Of a DNA stretch of 64,000 nucleotides, positions 1-9,574 are shown piece after piece. Below the pieces are notes generated by a model that was not told where the DNA came from, made no database searches, and saw only the letters and a list, made by a program, of their open reading frames with translations. Numbering within the stretch: the stretch's first letter is position 1; each line of letters starts with the position of its first letter. The DNA comes from Algoriphagus yeomjeoni. GTDB taxonomy: Bacteria; Bacteroidota; Bacteroidia; Cytophagales; Cyclobacteriaceae. The stretch covers positions 186,001 to 250,000 of the forward strand of contig NZ_QLLK01000004.1 in NCBI RefSeq assembly GCF_003259505.1, read 5' to 3'. The position numbers and the translations under genes were made by a program.

Positions 1-93
1 TTTAGAACAAGAGTCTTTATTAATTCAGTTTGGAAATCTAATTTTTTTTACCCCAACTAGTAATTAATAGAAACTGTAATAAAAGCTGAAAAA

Positions 94-108
94 TGGCCAA
101 TCTGGCCA
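94..108. promoter_or_regulatory. GGCC dyad, possible operator
   Basis: TGGCCA occurs twice, separated by three bases (TGGCCA-ATC-TGGCCA), so the element is both a direct and an inverted repeat. A related TGGCC-TA-GCCA element lies at 3024-3034 upstream of the susC gene of the same locus. Each lies a few hundred bases upstream of a PUL gene. An operator role is inference. Confidence 0.25.
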
Positions 109-183
109 AAAAATTATTAAGTAAACAGGCTATCTTAAAAGTAAATTTTAAATAGTTTGAGATTGGGTTCAAGTATATCAAGA

Positions 184-212
184 GGTAGTAGAAAGTTCTA
201 CTACCCCTTTTT
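184..212 (+). terminator. Intrinsic terminator
   Basis: GGTAGTAGAA and TTCTACTACC form a perfect 10-bp stem with a two-base spacer, followed by CC and a run of T. It reads as a rho-independent terminator for a plus-strand gene ending left of the window. Confidence 0.7.
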
Positions 213-404
213 CCATTAGTTGTATTAATTTCTTTCCGTGCACTCTATTTATTCTAATAGAGGGTGAAAGTTACAGCCAAAAAAAATCCCACCATAGTAC
301 TGTTAGGAAGTAAACATCATTGCATATTTTATCTCAAAATATGTATTGTAAGGTTATATCCTACGTATTGTAAACCCAGAATTAACATAAACCCTAAAAT
401 AATC

Positions 405-1253
405 ATGTTTAAAAAAAGACTGGAACTGACCCTACTCTTGCTGCTATTATTTTCTATTATTTCAATAGCCCAAGGCCCTAAAAAAGATTCTAATCTAACC
501 TCTGAGTATGAGGCTATTTCTATTAAAAGAGATATTGTTTATCGTGAGGGAGAGAGTAATGCGTGGAAGCTGGACTTGGCTACACCAAATGATCAAGGAT
601 CCGCCTTACGCCCAGCTCTTGTGATAGTGCATGGAGGAGGATGGTCCATGGGCTCTAAGTCTGTGGATGTTTATCAAAATATGATGGTTGATTACGCAGA
701 GAAAGGATATGTAACGATCAATGTTGAATACAGATTAACAGGTGAAGCTGGCTTTCCTGCCTGTATTGAAGATGTTAAAAATGCGGTTCGTTGGCTACGC
801 GCACATGCCGAGGAATTACATGTAGATCCTGAAAGAATTGGAACCTATGGTCACTCAGCTGGGGCACATTTAGCTTTGATGCTTGGCATGACTTCAGAAT
901 TAGCGGAACTAGAAGGTAATGGAAGTTATCAAGAATATTCCAGCCATGTAAATGCAGTCGCTGCAGGCTCTCCTCCTACTGAGTTGGGTCGTGAGACTCC
1001 AATGTCCAAGCCAATTTGGTGGCCAATAGGATATATTTCCGCAGACCATCCTCCAATGCTTCTAATTCAAGGAACAGAAGATCCGGTGGTAAAGCCAGTC
1101 CTTACGCGAGATTTTGTAACGAAGATGAAGAATGCAGGTGCGGAAATAGAATATATAGAGGTAAGTGGTGGTCATGATGTGGCATATTCAAGCCAACTCG
1201 AGGTGACCGATCCCGCAATCGAAAAGTTTTTTGGCAAACACCTGAAGCCATAA
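405..1253 (+). CDS. Secreted alpha/beta-hydrolase carbohydrate esterase
   Basis: This 282-residue protein belongs to the BD-FAE/esterase-lipase branch of the alpha/beta-hydrolase fold, whose members often remove acetyl or feruloyl groups from plant polysaccharides. Visible are the HGGGW oxyanion motif near residue 77, the nucleophile elbow GHSAG (Ser about 151), an Asp in GTEDPVV near 226 and a His in GGHD near 256. I chose the ATG at 405 because it begins a clean signal peptide (MFKKRLEL, then a leucine-rich core ending in AQG); the frame is open back to 264 but upstream residues look untranslated. It precedes a GH43 enzyme and a SusC/D pair, so a role in side-chain deacylation of hemicellulose or pectin is inferred. 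The exact ester substrate is unknown. Confidence 0.8.
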   Translation: MFKKRLELTLLLLLLFSIISIAQGPKKDSNLTSEYEAISIKRDIVYREGESNAWKLDLATPNDQGSALRPALVIVHGGGWSMGSKSVDVYQNMMVDYAEKGYVTINVEYRLTGEAGFPACIEDVKNAVRWLRAHAEELHVDPERIGTYGHSAGAHLALMLGMTSELAELEGNGSYQEYSSHVNAVAAGSPPTELGRETPMSKPIWWPIGYISADHPPMLLIQGTEDPVVKPVLTRDFVTKMKNAGAEIEYIEVSGGHDVAYSSQLEVTDPAIEKFFGKHLKP

Positions 1254-1428
1254 ACCTAGAAATTCAAGAAGAAACTGTAAACTCAAAACACCAAAGCACT
1301 TCTGATTTATTCAGTATCATAAATAAGTTTTGGTTCAGTTCATCTCTGAATATTGACTTTGAAAACTACATTTCCATTTCGTTGACATATTAATATTCAG
1401 ATGGTTAAAATTATTATTTCCTCTGTTT

Positions 1429-2487
1429 ATGCTACATAAAAATCTTACCCAAATGACTATTCCTAATCAAACAAAACTTAAACTAGCTCATTATACAGCT
1501 GCTTTTTTTATTGCCTACCTGCTTTTTGCCACAGGACTTATGGCCCAACGTGTTCAAGATGATAGCAAAGGATTAATTGTTCACGATCCGGTGATGATGA
1601 AGCAGGATAGTTTATACTACCTTTTTATGACTCACGGTGGAGTGGCCAAGAGTAGTGATTTAGAAAATTGGACCAGAATAGAACCACTTCCTAGAAATCT
1701 GGAATGGGTGACTAATGATATTGTTCCAGGTTATAGAGGAGGTTTCTGGGCTCCAGACATTCAATTTTACAATGGCCTATATTACCTCTATTATTCACCT
1801 TCTGCCTTTGGGAAAAACACCTCTGCAATTGGCGTCATGACAAACAAGACCCTGGATCAAACAAGCTCCGATTATAAATGGGAGGATCAGGGTATGATCT
1901 TACAATCGGTTCCAGGAAGAGACTATTGGAATGCGATTGACGCAAATGTGATTTTTGTCGAAGAGGAAACAGGTACAACTACAGGCTGGTTGTCCTTCGG
2001 TTCATTTTGGGGAGGATTGAAGTTGGTTAAACTTGGGCCAGATATGAAATCAGTGGCAGAACCACAAGAGTGGTACGGAATTGCTCAACAAGAGCGCACC
2101 TTTGGAAGGCCAGACGATAATGCAGGAAATGGTGCAATTGAAGCCCCTTATATCTACCAAAGAGGGGAATATTTTTATCTTTTTGCCTCTATAGATTATT
2201 GTTGCAAAGGCTTGAATAGCACTTATAAAACAATAGTTGGCAGGTCAAAGGATATCCGTGGACCATATATAGACAAGGAGGATAAGCCTATGTTTGCAGG
2301 TGGTGGAGAGCTAATCGCAGGAGAAACCGATAAATATGCAGGTATTGGACATTGCTCGGTATATGATTACGATGGCAAAACACTATTTGTAGCCCATGGA
2401 TATGACAAGGAAGATAACGGACGATCCAAGCTGGTTATCAAAGAAATTGACTGGGATGAAGAAGGTTGGCCTACAATTAAATTTTGA
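1429..2487 (+). CDS. GH43 glycosidase, arabinanase/arabinosidase-like
   Basis: Secreted five-bladed beta-propeller glycosidase of family GH43, 352 residues, close to the arabinan endo-1,5-alpha-L-arabinosidase type. The catalytic base is the Asp of VHDP (about residue 53), the pKa-tuning Asp sits in NAIDAN (about 171), and the acid Glu in GAIEAPYIY (about 239); a GIGHCS segment matches the conserved metal-site His of this family. A hydrophobic signal segment lies at residues 21-40 and ends in MAQ. Met9 (1453) is an alternative start. The family hydrolyses alpha-arabinofuranosyl or beta-xylosyl linkages; arabinan is the best guess, xylo-oligosaccharides remain possible. It follows an esterase gene at 175 bp and precedes a susC gene. 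Confidence 0.85.
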   Translation: MLHKNLTQMTIPNQTKLKLAHYTAAFFIAYLLFATGLMAQRVQDDSKGLIVHDPVMMKQDSLYYLFMTHGGVAKSSDLENWTRIEPLPRNLEWVTNDIVPGYRGGFWAPDIQFYNGLYYLYYSPSAFGKNTSAIGVMTNKTLDQTSSDYKWEDQGMILQSVPGRDYWNAIDANVIFVEEETGTTTGWLSFGSFWGGLKLVKLGPDMKSVAEPQEWYGIAQQERTFGRPDDNAGNGAIEAPYIYQRGEYFYLFASIDYCCKGLNSTYKTIVGRSKDIRGPYIDKEDKPMFAGGGELIAGETDKYAGIGHCSVYDYDGKTLFVAHGYDKEDNGRSKLVIKEIDWDEEGWPTIKF

Positions 2488-3439
2488 AACCCAAGGTTAA
2501 CATGCTTATTAATACTCTTCACAGAAAGTAATTTGCTTAATTTACCTTTTATGAGTATATCGATAACTTCTACTTTAAGCTAATTTACATGTGGTTTAAT
2601 TTGCTATAATTTTCTCTGTAAAGAGATATAAAAATAATGCAATTTGGGATATAATTATTAGCCAAGAACTTATGAAATAATTACATTTAATAGAAATAAT
2701 CCATAAAAATCAAGAAATTAGGGACAAGGTCTTGATGTTGTGCCTGCTATCCTCTTGAATTCCTGATACACATCCAATGGTATTAGCATATAGTGCAATT
2801 ACCTGAGAATACTTGTATGATTTTTTCCTGCAAAACTGACTTGATTTCATATCTATTATGAGATATTCCAAAAAATATTTTTAGAAAATACTCTAGCCAA
2901 AACATACTTTAATAATTTAATTTTTGGTCATAAAACAGTAAATAAAAGGTTTTATACAGTTGGTTTTTTAAAATCTATATCGAGAAATTAGTATCGAGTA
3001 AATAGTAAAATAAAAAAATGATCTGGCCTAGCCAAATTTGAAGACCAACCAGGCCAAGTCGCAAAATGAAAATTTACCTCCGACTTTACTTCAGCAGGAA
3101 GATTCGTCGAAGAATAAATTGAACATATTTTGTTTTAATTATTTGTCTAACTAAACCCAATAACCAATGTCAAAACACTTCATGCAGGCTGTATTTACCT
3201 GCACACATGGCTTTCTCTGAGAAGCTCTCCACAAAACTCACAAGAGTCCCCTAAAAATTTTAATAATCTGTATATCAGCGGATTAAATCGGTTTCATAAT
3301 CTTATTTAGAAGACTAGTTTTTTCAGAATTTTTCTTCAATGATTTAGAAATTTGTACTAATGGTACTTGTCTAAAATTAGGCAGGGTAGAATAATATTGA
3401 TTTTAAAATAATGTTTATTTCAATCTAACACATAATAAT
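2488..3439. other. Long AT-rich intergenic region before susC
   Basis: About 950 bp without a supportable gene. It holds the GGCC dyad at 3024-3034 with further GGCC at 3052-3055, and a 17-codon open frame at 3168-3221 behind a susC-like leader (AACCCAATAACC). I see no confident terminator after the GH43 gene. The length suggests regulatory DNA, or decay of a former gene. Confidence 0.5.
3022..3057. promoter_or_regulatory. GGCC-rich motif upstream of susC
   Basis: TGGCCTAGCCA at 3024-3034 is followed by CCAACCAGGCCA ending at 3056. It resembles the TGGCCA pair at 94-108. It lies about 400 bp before the susC start. An operator function is only inferred from the shared motif. Confidence 0.2.
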
Positions 3440-6400
3440 ATGAAATGTAATTCTTTACAAAAGAGTGCCTTTTTTATCTGTATGTTGTTGTTGTCAAGTT
3501 TTATAAGTATCACCGAGAGTATTGCTAATAAGTTAGAGTCAGCAAATATTACTATGGATGATATGGCTATCGATGTCAGCGGCACTGTATATGATGCTAA
3601 AGGTTTCCCACTACCGGGTGTCACCGTAATGGTGAAAGGCACGACTACAGGCGTAGCAACAGATTTGGATGGTAGGTATTCCCTCTCGGTGCCAGACTCT
3701 GAAAGTACTTTGGTATTCACCTTCATTGGATTTAATTCACAAGAAATCCAGGTAGGCAATCAATCCACAATTAACGTAACACTTACAGAAAATCTTGCCG
3801 ATCTCGAAGAGGTTTTGGTTGTAGGATATGGTGTTCAGAAGCGAGGCACTATTACAGGAGCTGTCAGTGAAGTAAAAGCAGAAGACCTATTACGAACTCC
3901 AGCTATCACTACTTCTGGTGCTTTAGTAGGTAAAATGCAAGGTGTGACTGCTAGACAGACAGATGCGCGTCCAGGAGCTAGCACATCCATTCAAATTAGA
4001 AATATGGGTGCTCCTTTATACGTAATTGACGGGATTCCCTCAGATGCAGCACAATTTAATAACCTAGGACAATCTGATATTGAGACTATCTCTGTATTGA
4101 AAGATGCATCAGCTGCAATTTATGGTATGAGAGCTTCCAACGGTGTGGTGCTAGTTACTACCAAAAGAGGCAGCCAAAATAGAAAACCTGAAATCTCATT
4201 ATCAGGATATTATGGACTACAAAACTTTACCAGATATCCTCAGCCAGCCAATGCTTTTCAGCACGTTCGCGCAAATGCCGAATCAGAAGTAAACTTGGGT
4301 GGAACACCAACCATCAGTCCTGAGGATTTGGCAAAATGGGAACAAGGAACTGAGCGGGGATTTCAAAGCTTTGACTACTATGATTTCATCATGAAGCCAA
4401 ACGTCCCGCAATCCTCAATCAATGCAAGTGCTACCGGAGGGTCTGAAAACACGAAGTATTTCTTCTCTCTTTCTCATTTGGGACAAGACGCACTTATTGA
4501 TGATTACTTATTCCAGAGAACTAACTTTCAGTCGAATATTGATATGACACTGGCAGATGGATTTACTGTAGGTACTCAACTTAGTGGTCGTCTGGAAAAT
4601 AGAGAGCAGGTAGGTGTACCTGGTCTAGATGATTATTTCAATCCATTCTTGAGTATTTTCACCATGTGGCCAACTGAAAGACCATATGCGAATGATAATC
4701 CTAACTATGTTAATGGAGATGTTCACAATATCAATGTGAACCCTGCAACCTACACGAACGAAGTTACAGGCTACGTTGATGAAATCAATAGAGCAATTAA
4801 GGCTAACTTCTTCGCGCAATATGAATTCGACTTCGGGCTATCCTTAAAAGCTACATACTCTTATAGTTTCAATAATTTTGATTTCGATGGATTCGAATAC
4901 ACCTATGATGGTTACATCTACAATGAGGATACTGGAATCTATGAAACTCGACCGGAATGGGGAAATCAAAATCCTTGGAGGGAAAGAAGAAAGCGTAATA
5001 CGATTGATAAAGTAGCTCAGCTTCAAGCTAATTATAGCAAGAAGTTTGGGGATCACTTCATTTCAGCAATAGGTGTATATGAGCGTTGGAGTCAAGATTC
5101 TCACTACATGGTAGTGCATACCGTGCCACCAAACAATTATATACCTCTCATGTCTTTCGCGGATCAGGATTTATTAATTGATCAGATCTACCAGGAAGCC
5201 AGAGAAGGATATCTAGCCAAAATAAATTATAACTACAAAGAGAAATACCTATTAGAGGTTTTTGGTAGATATGATGGAACCTTCCTTTTTGACGAAGAAA
5301 ATCGCTATGGTTTCTTCCCTGGAGTATCTGCAGGATGGCAAGTTTCCAATGAGTCATTCATGGAAAATGTAACGGGTAAATTCCTAAGTGGATTGAAACT
5401 GCGTGCATCCTGGGGACAAACAGGAAGTGATCGTACTGGTGGATTCATTGTAGACCCATTCAGCTATTACTCTGGATATAATTTTATCCCGACTGCCGGC
5501 GGAAGCGCAATTTTGAATGGTTCATTCGTACCCGGAGTTGATCCTAGAGGAATTCCAGTTACTAATCTTTCCTGGATTGTCAATACCAACATAAACTTTG
5601 GATTGGATTCCTATTTCTTCGATAATAAGTTGTTTTTACAGGCAGATATCTTCGAAAGAAGAAGAACAGGCCTTCCTGCTGGACGATACGATGTGCTTCT
5701 TCCAGCAGAAGTAGGTTATGGTTTACCACCTGAAAACCTAGAATCAGATGCCCATAGAGGCGTGGAGGGTATTATTACCTATGCAAGCAAAGTTGGCGAA
5801 TTGAATTTCAGCGTTAGTGCTAACGCAACTATCTCGAGATTGAAAACTATAGATCGCTACAAGCCTAGATTTGGTAATTCTTGGAATGAGTACAGAAATG
5901 ACCAAGAAGGAAGATGGGCAAATATCAACTGGGGCTATGAGGTAGAAGGCAGATTTGAAAGTCAGGAACAAATCAACAACCACCCTGTCAATATTGATGG
6001 GCAAGGAAATAGAAACCTGCTACCAGGCGATTTCATCTACAAAGATGTGAACGGCGATGGTTTGATAAATGGCATGGATGAGCGTCCTATTGGATATTCA
6101 GAAGGAGCCAATCCATATGCGAGTTTCGGTATTAATGCTTCGATGAACTACAAAGGATTTGATGTCTTTCTTGGTTTTGCTGGTGCTTCTATGCAGACAT
6201 TCAACAGAAACTGGGAGCTTAGATATCCATTCCAAAATAATGGTACTTCTCCAGACTTTATGTTTGAAGACAGATGGCACAGAGAAGATTTATACAACGC
6301 AGACAGCGAGTGGATCCCAGGTCACTACCCTGCTATCAGAAGATTTGGAGCAGATCACTTGTACAATAGAAAAAACACATTCTGGTTGACCAATGTGAAG

Positions 6401-6619
6401 TACATGAGACTTAGAAACCTAGAAGTAGGATACCGCTTATCTCCTGCTACTTTGGATAAAATCGGAATAACTGCCCTTCGTATCTACGCCAATGGTACTA
6501 ACCTTTTCTCTTTTGACAATGTGAAGGAGTTTGGAATTGATCCAGAAATCGGAGCAGCTAACGGACTCGTTTATCCACAACAACGTTTGTTCAACTTTGG
6601 ATTTAGCATAACCCTGTAA
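3440..6619 (+). CDS. SusC/RagA-type TonB-dependent outer-membrane transporter
   Basis: A 1059-residue SusC-family porin that imports oligosaccharides across the outer membrane with TonB energy, working with the SusD lipoprotein encoded 11 bp downstream. After a signal peptide (residues 1-29) comes a carboxypeptidase-regulatory-like beta-sandwich (about 46-125, with GVTVMVKGTTTGVATD), a TonB-box-like segment (EEVLVVGYG), the plug domain (GKMQGVTAR to VLVTTKRG) and the long beta-barrel ending in a terminal aromatic-hydrophobic strand (FNFGFSITL). It has no N-terminal STN domain, so it is not expected to signal to an anti-sigma factor. The neighbouring GH43 and esterase suggest an arabinose- or xylose-containing glycan; the substrate is not determined by the sequence. 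Confidence 0.95.
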   Translation: MKCNSLQKSAFFICMLLLSSFISITESIANKLESANITMDDMAIDVSGTVYDAKGFPLPGVTVMVKGTTTGVATDLDGRYSLSVPDSESTLVFTFIGFNSQEIQVGNQSTINVTLTENLADLEEVLVVGYGVQKRGTITGAVSEVKAEDLLRTPAITTSGALVGKMQGVTARQTDARPGASTSIQIRNMGAPLYVIDGIPSDAAQFNNLGQSDIETISVLKDASAAIYGMRASNGVVLVTTKRGSQNRKPEISLSGYYGLQNFTRYPQPANAFQHVRANAESEVNLGGTPTISPEDLAKWEQGTERGFQSFDYYDFIMKPNVPQSSINASATGGSENTKYFFSLSHLGQDALIDDYLFQRTNFQSNIDMTLADGFTVGTQLSGRLENREQVGVPGLDDYFNPFLSIFTMWPTERPYANDNPNYVNGDVHNINVNPATYTNEVTGYVDEINRAIKANFFAQYEFDFGLSLKATYSYSFNNFDFDGFEYTYDGYIYNEDTGIYETRPEWGNQNPWRERRKRNTIDKVAQLQANYSKKFGDHFISAIGVYERWSQDSHYMVVHTVPPNNYIPLMSFADQDLLIDQIYQEAREGYLAKINYNYKEKYLLEVFGRYDGTFLFDEENRYGFFPGVSAGWQVSNESFMENVTGKFLSGLKLRASWGQTGSDRTGGFIVDPFSYYSGYNFIPTAGGSAILNGSFVPGVDPRGIPVTNLSWIVNTNINFGLDSYFFDNKLFLQADIFERRRTGLPAGRYDVLLPAEVGYGLPPENLESDAHRGVEGIITYASKVGELNFSVSANATISRLKTIDRYKPRFGNSWNEYRNDQEGRWANINWGYEVEGRFESQEQINNHPVNIDGQGNRNLLPGDFIYKDVNGDGLINGMDERPIGYSEGANPYASFGINASMNYKGFDVFLGFAGASMQTFNRNWELRYPFQNNGTSPDFMFEDRWHREDLYNADSEWIPGHYPAIRRFGADHLYNRKNTFWLTNVKYMRLRNLEVGYRLSPATLDKIGITALRIYANGTNLFSFDNVKEFGIDPEIGAANGLVYPQQRLFNFGFSITL

Positions 6620-6630
6620 ACCCAAGACTT

Positions 6631-8481
6631 ATGAAAAAATTCAATATTTATATAATAGCATTAGCACTTATAAGTGCTGTAACAACTTCTTGTGATCCAG
6701 ATTACCTGGAGCTTGAGCCACCAAATATTCTACTGGATAATCAAGTTTGGAATGATACCAAATTGGTAACAGGAGTCCTTTCAAATTATTATGATAGACT
6801 CCCTTCCCACACTAGTCTAACTGGTGGTTGGGCAGATTTTGCAGCCTATGACGAAGCGATGTGGTCAGGTTATTCAGGAAACGATGGGCTAAATAACATT
6901 GGTTCATATGGTTTTAATCGCTGGCAAATATGGGATTATGGCTTGATTAGAGATATAAACCTCTCAATTAACAAGTTAAACACCATTTCTACATTGCCAG
7001 ACAATCAAAAAACTCAATTCCTAAGTGAGCTTCGATTTATCCGAGCCTACGTTTATTTTGAGCATGTAAAACGTATGGGCGGAATACCTATCATCACAGA
7101 AGAATTAATCTATGACTTCAGTGGAGATCCAAGTTACCTGCAAAACCCAAGGAATACTGAAGCTGAAGTATATGATTTCATCATCAGTGAAATGGAGGAG
7201 ATCATACCTACGATTGGTAACAATGGGAGCAATACCCGTGCAAATCGGTTTACTGCCCTGGCTGTGATCAGCAGATCAGCACTTTATGCTGGTTCTTTGG
7301 CAAAGTATAACTCCGCTATGAGTGCTCCTATTCAGTTACCTGGAAATGAGGTAGGCATAGATGGATCGCGTGCTCAGGGGTATTACACTAAATCGCTTTC
7401 GGCATCCAAAACTATTCTTGAAGAAGGTGGATATAGTCTTTATAATTCTAATCCAGATTTAGGTGAGAACTTCTATGAAGCTGTCATCAACAAAAATGGA
7501 AACCCTGAAGTAATTTGGGCACAGGATTTTCTTCTTTCAGCTGATAAGCGCCATGGATTTACCTACGACAATGTGGCTAGATCTGCTCGTGAAGATAACT
7601 TAGGCTCCTCAGCTATCACTCCTAGTCTTAATCTAGTAGAAGATTACGAATACTTAGATGGAAGCTCAGGAGAACTAAAAATCCGTACTCCAGATGATTC
7701 AGATTATATTTACTATGATGAGGTAAGTGATATTTTCGAAGGTAAAGATGCCCGCTTATACGGAACAATCATCTATCCTGGTGCCACTTTTAGAGGTCAA
7801 GAAATCTTCATGCAAGCTGGCGTAATGGTTTGGAATGGAAATAGTTATGACAGAATTGAATCTGATGGATTAGCCACAGAATATATTGATGGCGGAACTC
7901 TAGTAGCGGCAGGTGGCCCACATAGATCTATTCAAGAAGTATCTAATACTGGTTTTTACCTTAGAAAGTATGTGGATAATGCCGTTGGTGCAAGTACAAG
8001 AGGTATTCGAAGTGAAGTTTGGTGGGTAAGATTCCGATTAGGAGAAATTTACCTAAATGCCGCAGAAGCTGCACTAGAACTAGGTCAAACAGGTGAAGCT
8101 TTAGGCTATATCAATACCCTAAGAGAAAGAGCTGGCTTTGGTGCAAATAGCCTCAGCAGCCTGACTATGGAGGATATCATGCATGAGCGAAGAGTAGAGC
8201 TAGCTTTCGAAGACCATGTAGTCTGGGATTATAAAAGATGGAGAGTTGCCCATGAAAAGTGGTCTGGCAGCACAACTAATCCTGAAAGCATGATTTATAG
8301 TCTATATCCTTATCGTGTGGTACGCCCAGGAGATCCTCGTGATGGAAAATTCATCTTCATGAAGTCCGTTGCACCAAGATTCCGCGCACCGAGATTCTTT
8401 CAGTTGGGAAACTATTACTCCGAGATTAGTCAAGGTGTAATTGACGCCAACCCGAAAATCGTAAGAAACCCATTCCACTAA
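6631..8481 (+). CDS. SusD/RagB-family glycan-binding lipoprotein
   Basis: Partner of the preceding SusC: a 616-residue surface lipoprotein that caps the transporter and captures glycan. It has a lipoprotein signal with Cys21 followed by Asp (SC-DPDY), TPR-like helices typical of SusD (LRFIRAYVYFEHVKRMGGIPI) and the C-terminal signature with LGEIYLNAAEAAL and INTLRERAGF, followed by HERRVELAFEDHVVWDYKRWR. Cys-Asp after the signal is consistent with export to the cell surface. It is translated directly after susC and before a DUF3823 gene, so all three probably share one transcript ending at the terminator near 9200. Confidence 0.95.
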   Translation: MKKFNIYIIALALISAVTTSCDPDYLELEPPNILLDNQVWNDTKLVTGVLSNYYDRLPSHTSLTGGWADFAAYDEAMWSGYSGNDGLNNIGSYGFNRWQIWDYGLIRDINLSINKLNTISTLPDNQKTQFLSELRFIRAYVYFEHVKRMGGIPIITEELIYDFSGDPSYLQNPRNTEAEVYDFIISEMEEIIPTIGNNGSNTRANRFTALAVISRSALYAGSLAKYNSAMSAPIQLPGNEVGIDGSRAQGYYTKSLSASKTILEEGGYSLYNSNPDLGENFYEAVINKNGNPEVIWAQDFLLSADKRHGFTYDNVARSAREDNLGSSAITPSLNLVEDYEYLDGSSGELKIRTPDDSDYIYYDEVSDIFEGKDARLYGTIIYPGATFRGQEIFMQAGVMVWNGNSYDRIESDGLATEYIDGGTLVAAGGPHRSIQEVSNTGFYLRKYVDNAVGASTRGIRSEVWWVRFRLGEIYLNAAEAALELGQTGEALGYINTLRERAGFGANSLSSLTMEDIMHERRVELAFEDHVVWDYKRWRVAHEKWSGSTTNPESMIYSLYPYRVVRPGDPRDGKFIFMKSVAPRFRAPRFFQLGNYYSEISQGVIDANPKIVRNPFH

Positions 8482-8494
8482 AACAGGAAACGCT

Positions 8495-9172
8495 ATGAAA
8501 TTAAAATCAATAAATACTTATTTGATCCTGCTGATAGGCCTAGTGGCTGCCAGTTGCGAGTTTGATAACTTCGAAGAACCTAAATCCACCTTGTCTGGTA
8601 GAATAGTTTATAACGATGAGCCTTTGGGGCTAAGAAGCAATGGGGTTCAGCTAGAGCTTTGGCAAAGAGGCTATGACCTTTTTCAAAAAATACCGGTATA
8701 TGTCGCTCAAGATGGCACTTTCTCAGCTGTGATTTTTGATGGGGATTATCAGATGACCTTGATTAGAGGAAATGGACCTTGGATGGACAGAACTGATTCA
8801 ATTCCTGTACAGGTAAGGGGATCACAGATGATTGATGTTGAGGTGCAGCCGTATTTCGTGATCAATAACACTAGTTTTGATGTGAATGGAAACTCTATTT
8901 CAGTAACATTTACGCTTGAAAATACTAACAGTGGTAGAAACTTGGAGTATGCATCAATTTACATGGGTAGAACCATGCTCACTGATGCTGTCAGAAATGA
9001 TGGTGTTTTTAGAGTACCAATGGATCAGATAGTATACGGGACACCAATCACAGTAAATGTTCCTATCCCAGGAGGATTAGCTTCTAGAAGTGATATTTTC
9101 GTAAGGGTAGGCGCCAAAACAGCCGGTGTAGCCGAACTTGTCTATTCACAAGCACAGAGCAAACCATTATAA
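8495..9172 (+). CDS. DUF3823 lipoprotein of PUL
   Basis: Short 225-residue lipoprotein (Cys21 in AASCEFD) with a DUF3823-type carboxypeptidase-regulatory-like beta-sandwich in its first half (STLSGRIVYNDEPL, VQLELWQRGY, GTFSAVIFDGDYQMTL) and a second beta-rich half. DUF3823 proteins are regularly encoded immediately after SusC/SusD pairs and are thought to be surface glycan-binding accessories, although their function is not established. The gene is 13 bp after susD and is the last of the operon. The family call rests on recognisable order and spacing of motifs; binding specificity is unknown. Confidence 0.8.
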   Translation: MKLKSINTYLILLIGLVAASCEFDNFEEPKSTLSGRIVYNDEPLGLRSNGVQLELWQRGYDLFQKIPVYVAQDGTFSAVIFDGDYQMTLIRGNGPWMDRTDSIPVQVRGSQMIDVEVQPYFVINNTSFDVNGNSISVTFTLENTNSGRNLEYASIYMGRTMLTDAVRNDGVFRVPMDQIVYGTPITVNVPIPGGLASRSDIFVRVGAKTAGVAELVYSQAQSKPL

Positions 9173-9198
9173 TTCTTTAGCATAGGGGTATAATGGGA

Positions 9199-9231
9199 GG
9201 CCAGTTGACGAGAGTTAACTGGCCTTTTTTT
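9199..9231 (+). terminator. Intrinsic terminator of susCD-DUF3823 operon
   Basis: GGCCAGTT (9199-9206) pairs perfectly with AACTGGCC (9217-9224), followed by seven T. It closes the first PUL operon. Confidence 0.9.
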
Positions 9232-9439
9232 ATTGCTCCTCTATTATATGTAAAACTATTTTTCAGGCATTCAGAAAGAAAAACATGACATCTATTGAAG
9301 TTGAATTAATAATTCAATTGAGCTATTAGCATTTTTACACCTAAATTTTCCTGTAAAACTTCTCCCATATAGCTCATTCCATTTAACCTTAACTTTTCTT
9401 TCAAACGAAATATTAATTTCTAACTTAGCGCCATCAAAT

Positions 9440-9526
9440 GAGGGGTGCCCTAAAAGTTACGGGCTGAGATCATACCCATCCCGATTTATCGGGAGCACCT
9501 GATCCGGGTAATGCCGGCGTAGGGAC
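9440..9526 (+). promoter_or_regulatory. TPP riboswitch (THI element)
   Basis: The thiamine pyrophosphate aptamer is recognisable from its conserved strings: GGGGTGC at the 5' side, CTGAGA followed by ATACC, a variable P3 stem (CCCGA/TCGGG), ACCTGAT, and GGGTAATGCCGGCGTAGGGA at the 3' side. It lies about 50 bp before pnuT, in the same orientation, so TPP is expected to repress that gene. The expression platform appears to be a hairpin touching the start codon (9547-9574). Confidence 0.95.
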
Positions 9527-9546
9527 TAGATTGCTGTTCTCCCTTT

Positions 9547-9574
9547 TTTGAATAATCATAAAACGTTATTCAAA
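9547..9574 (+). promoter_or_regulatory. Start-codon hairpin, probable riboswitch expression platform
   Basis: TTTGAATAA pairs with TTATTCAAA whose final A is the first base of the pnuT start codon. It stands immediately behind the TPP aptamer and a run of six T, so it could control translation (or, with alternative pairing, transcription) in response to TPP. The regulatory role is inference. Confidence 0.5.

Larger units (their letters stand above)
1..404. other. Left-edge intergenic region
   Basis: No gene could be supported here. The stretch is AT-rich and contains a perfect hairpin terminator at 184-212, presumably ending a plus-strand gene outside the window, and a GGCC dyad at 94-108. 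A longer open frame begins at 264, but its first 47 residues are low-complexity and precede an obvious signal peptide start at 405, so they are treated as untranslated leader. Confidence 0.6.

Noticed and set aside
264-404. An upstream extension of the esterase reading frame
   Set aside because: The extra 47 residues are not family-like and stand before a clear signal peptide start at 405.
3168-3221. A 17-codon open frame behind a susC-like leader, possible relic of a lost susC start
   Set aside because: It is very short, and I see no remaining carboxypeptidase-regulatory-like or plug sequence downstream before the real susC start.
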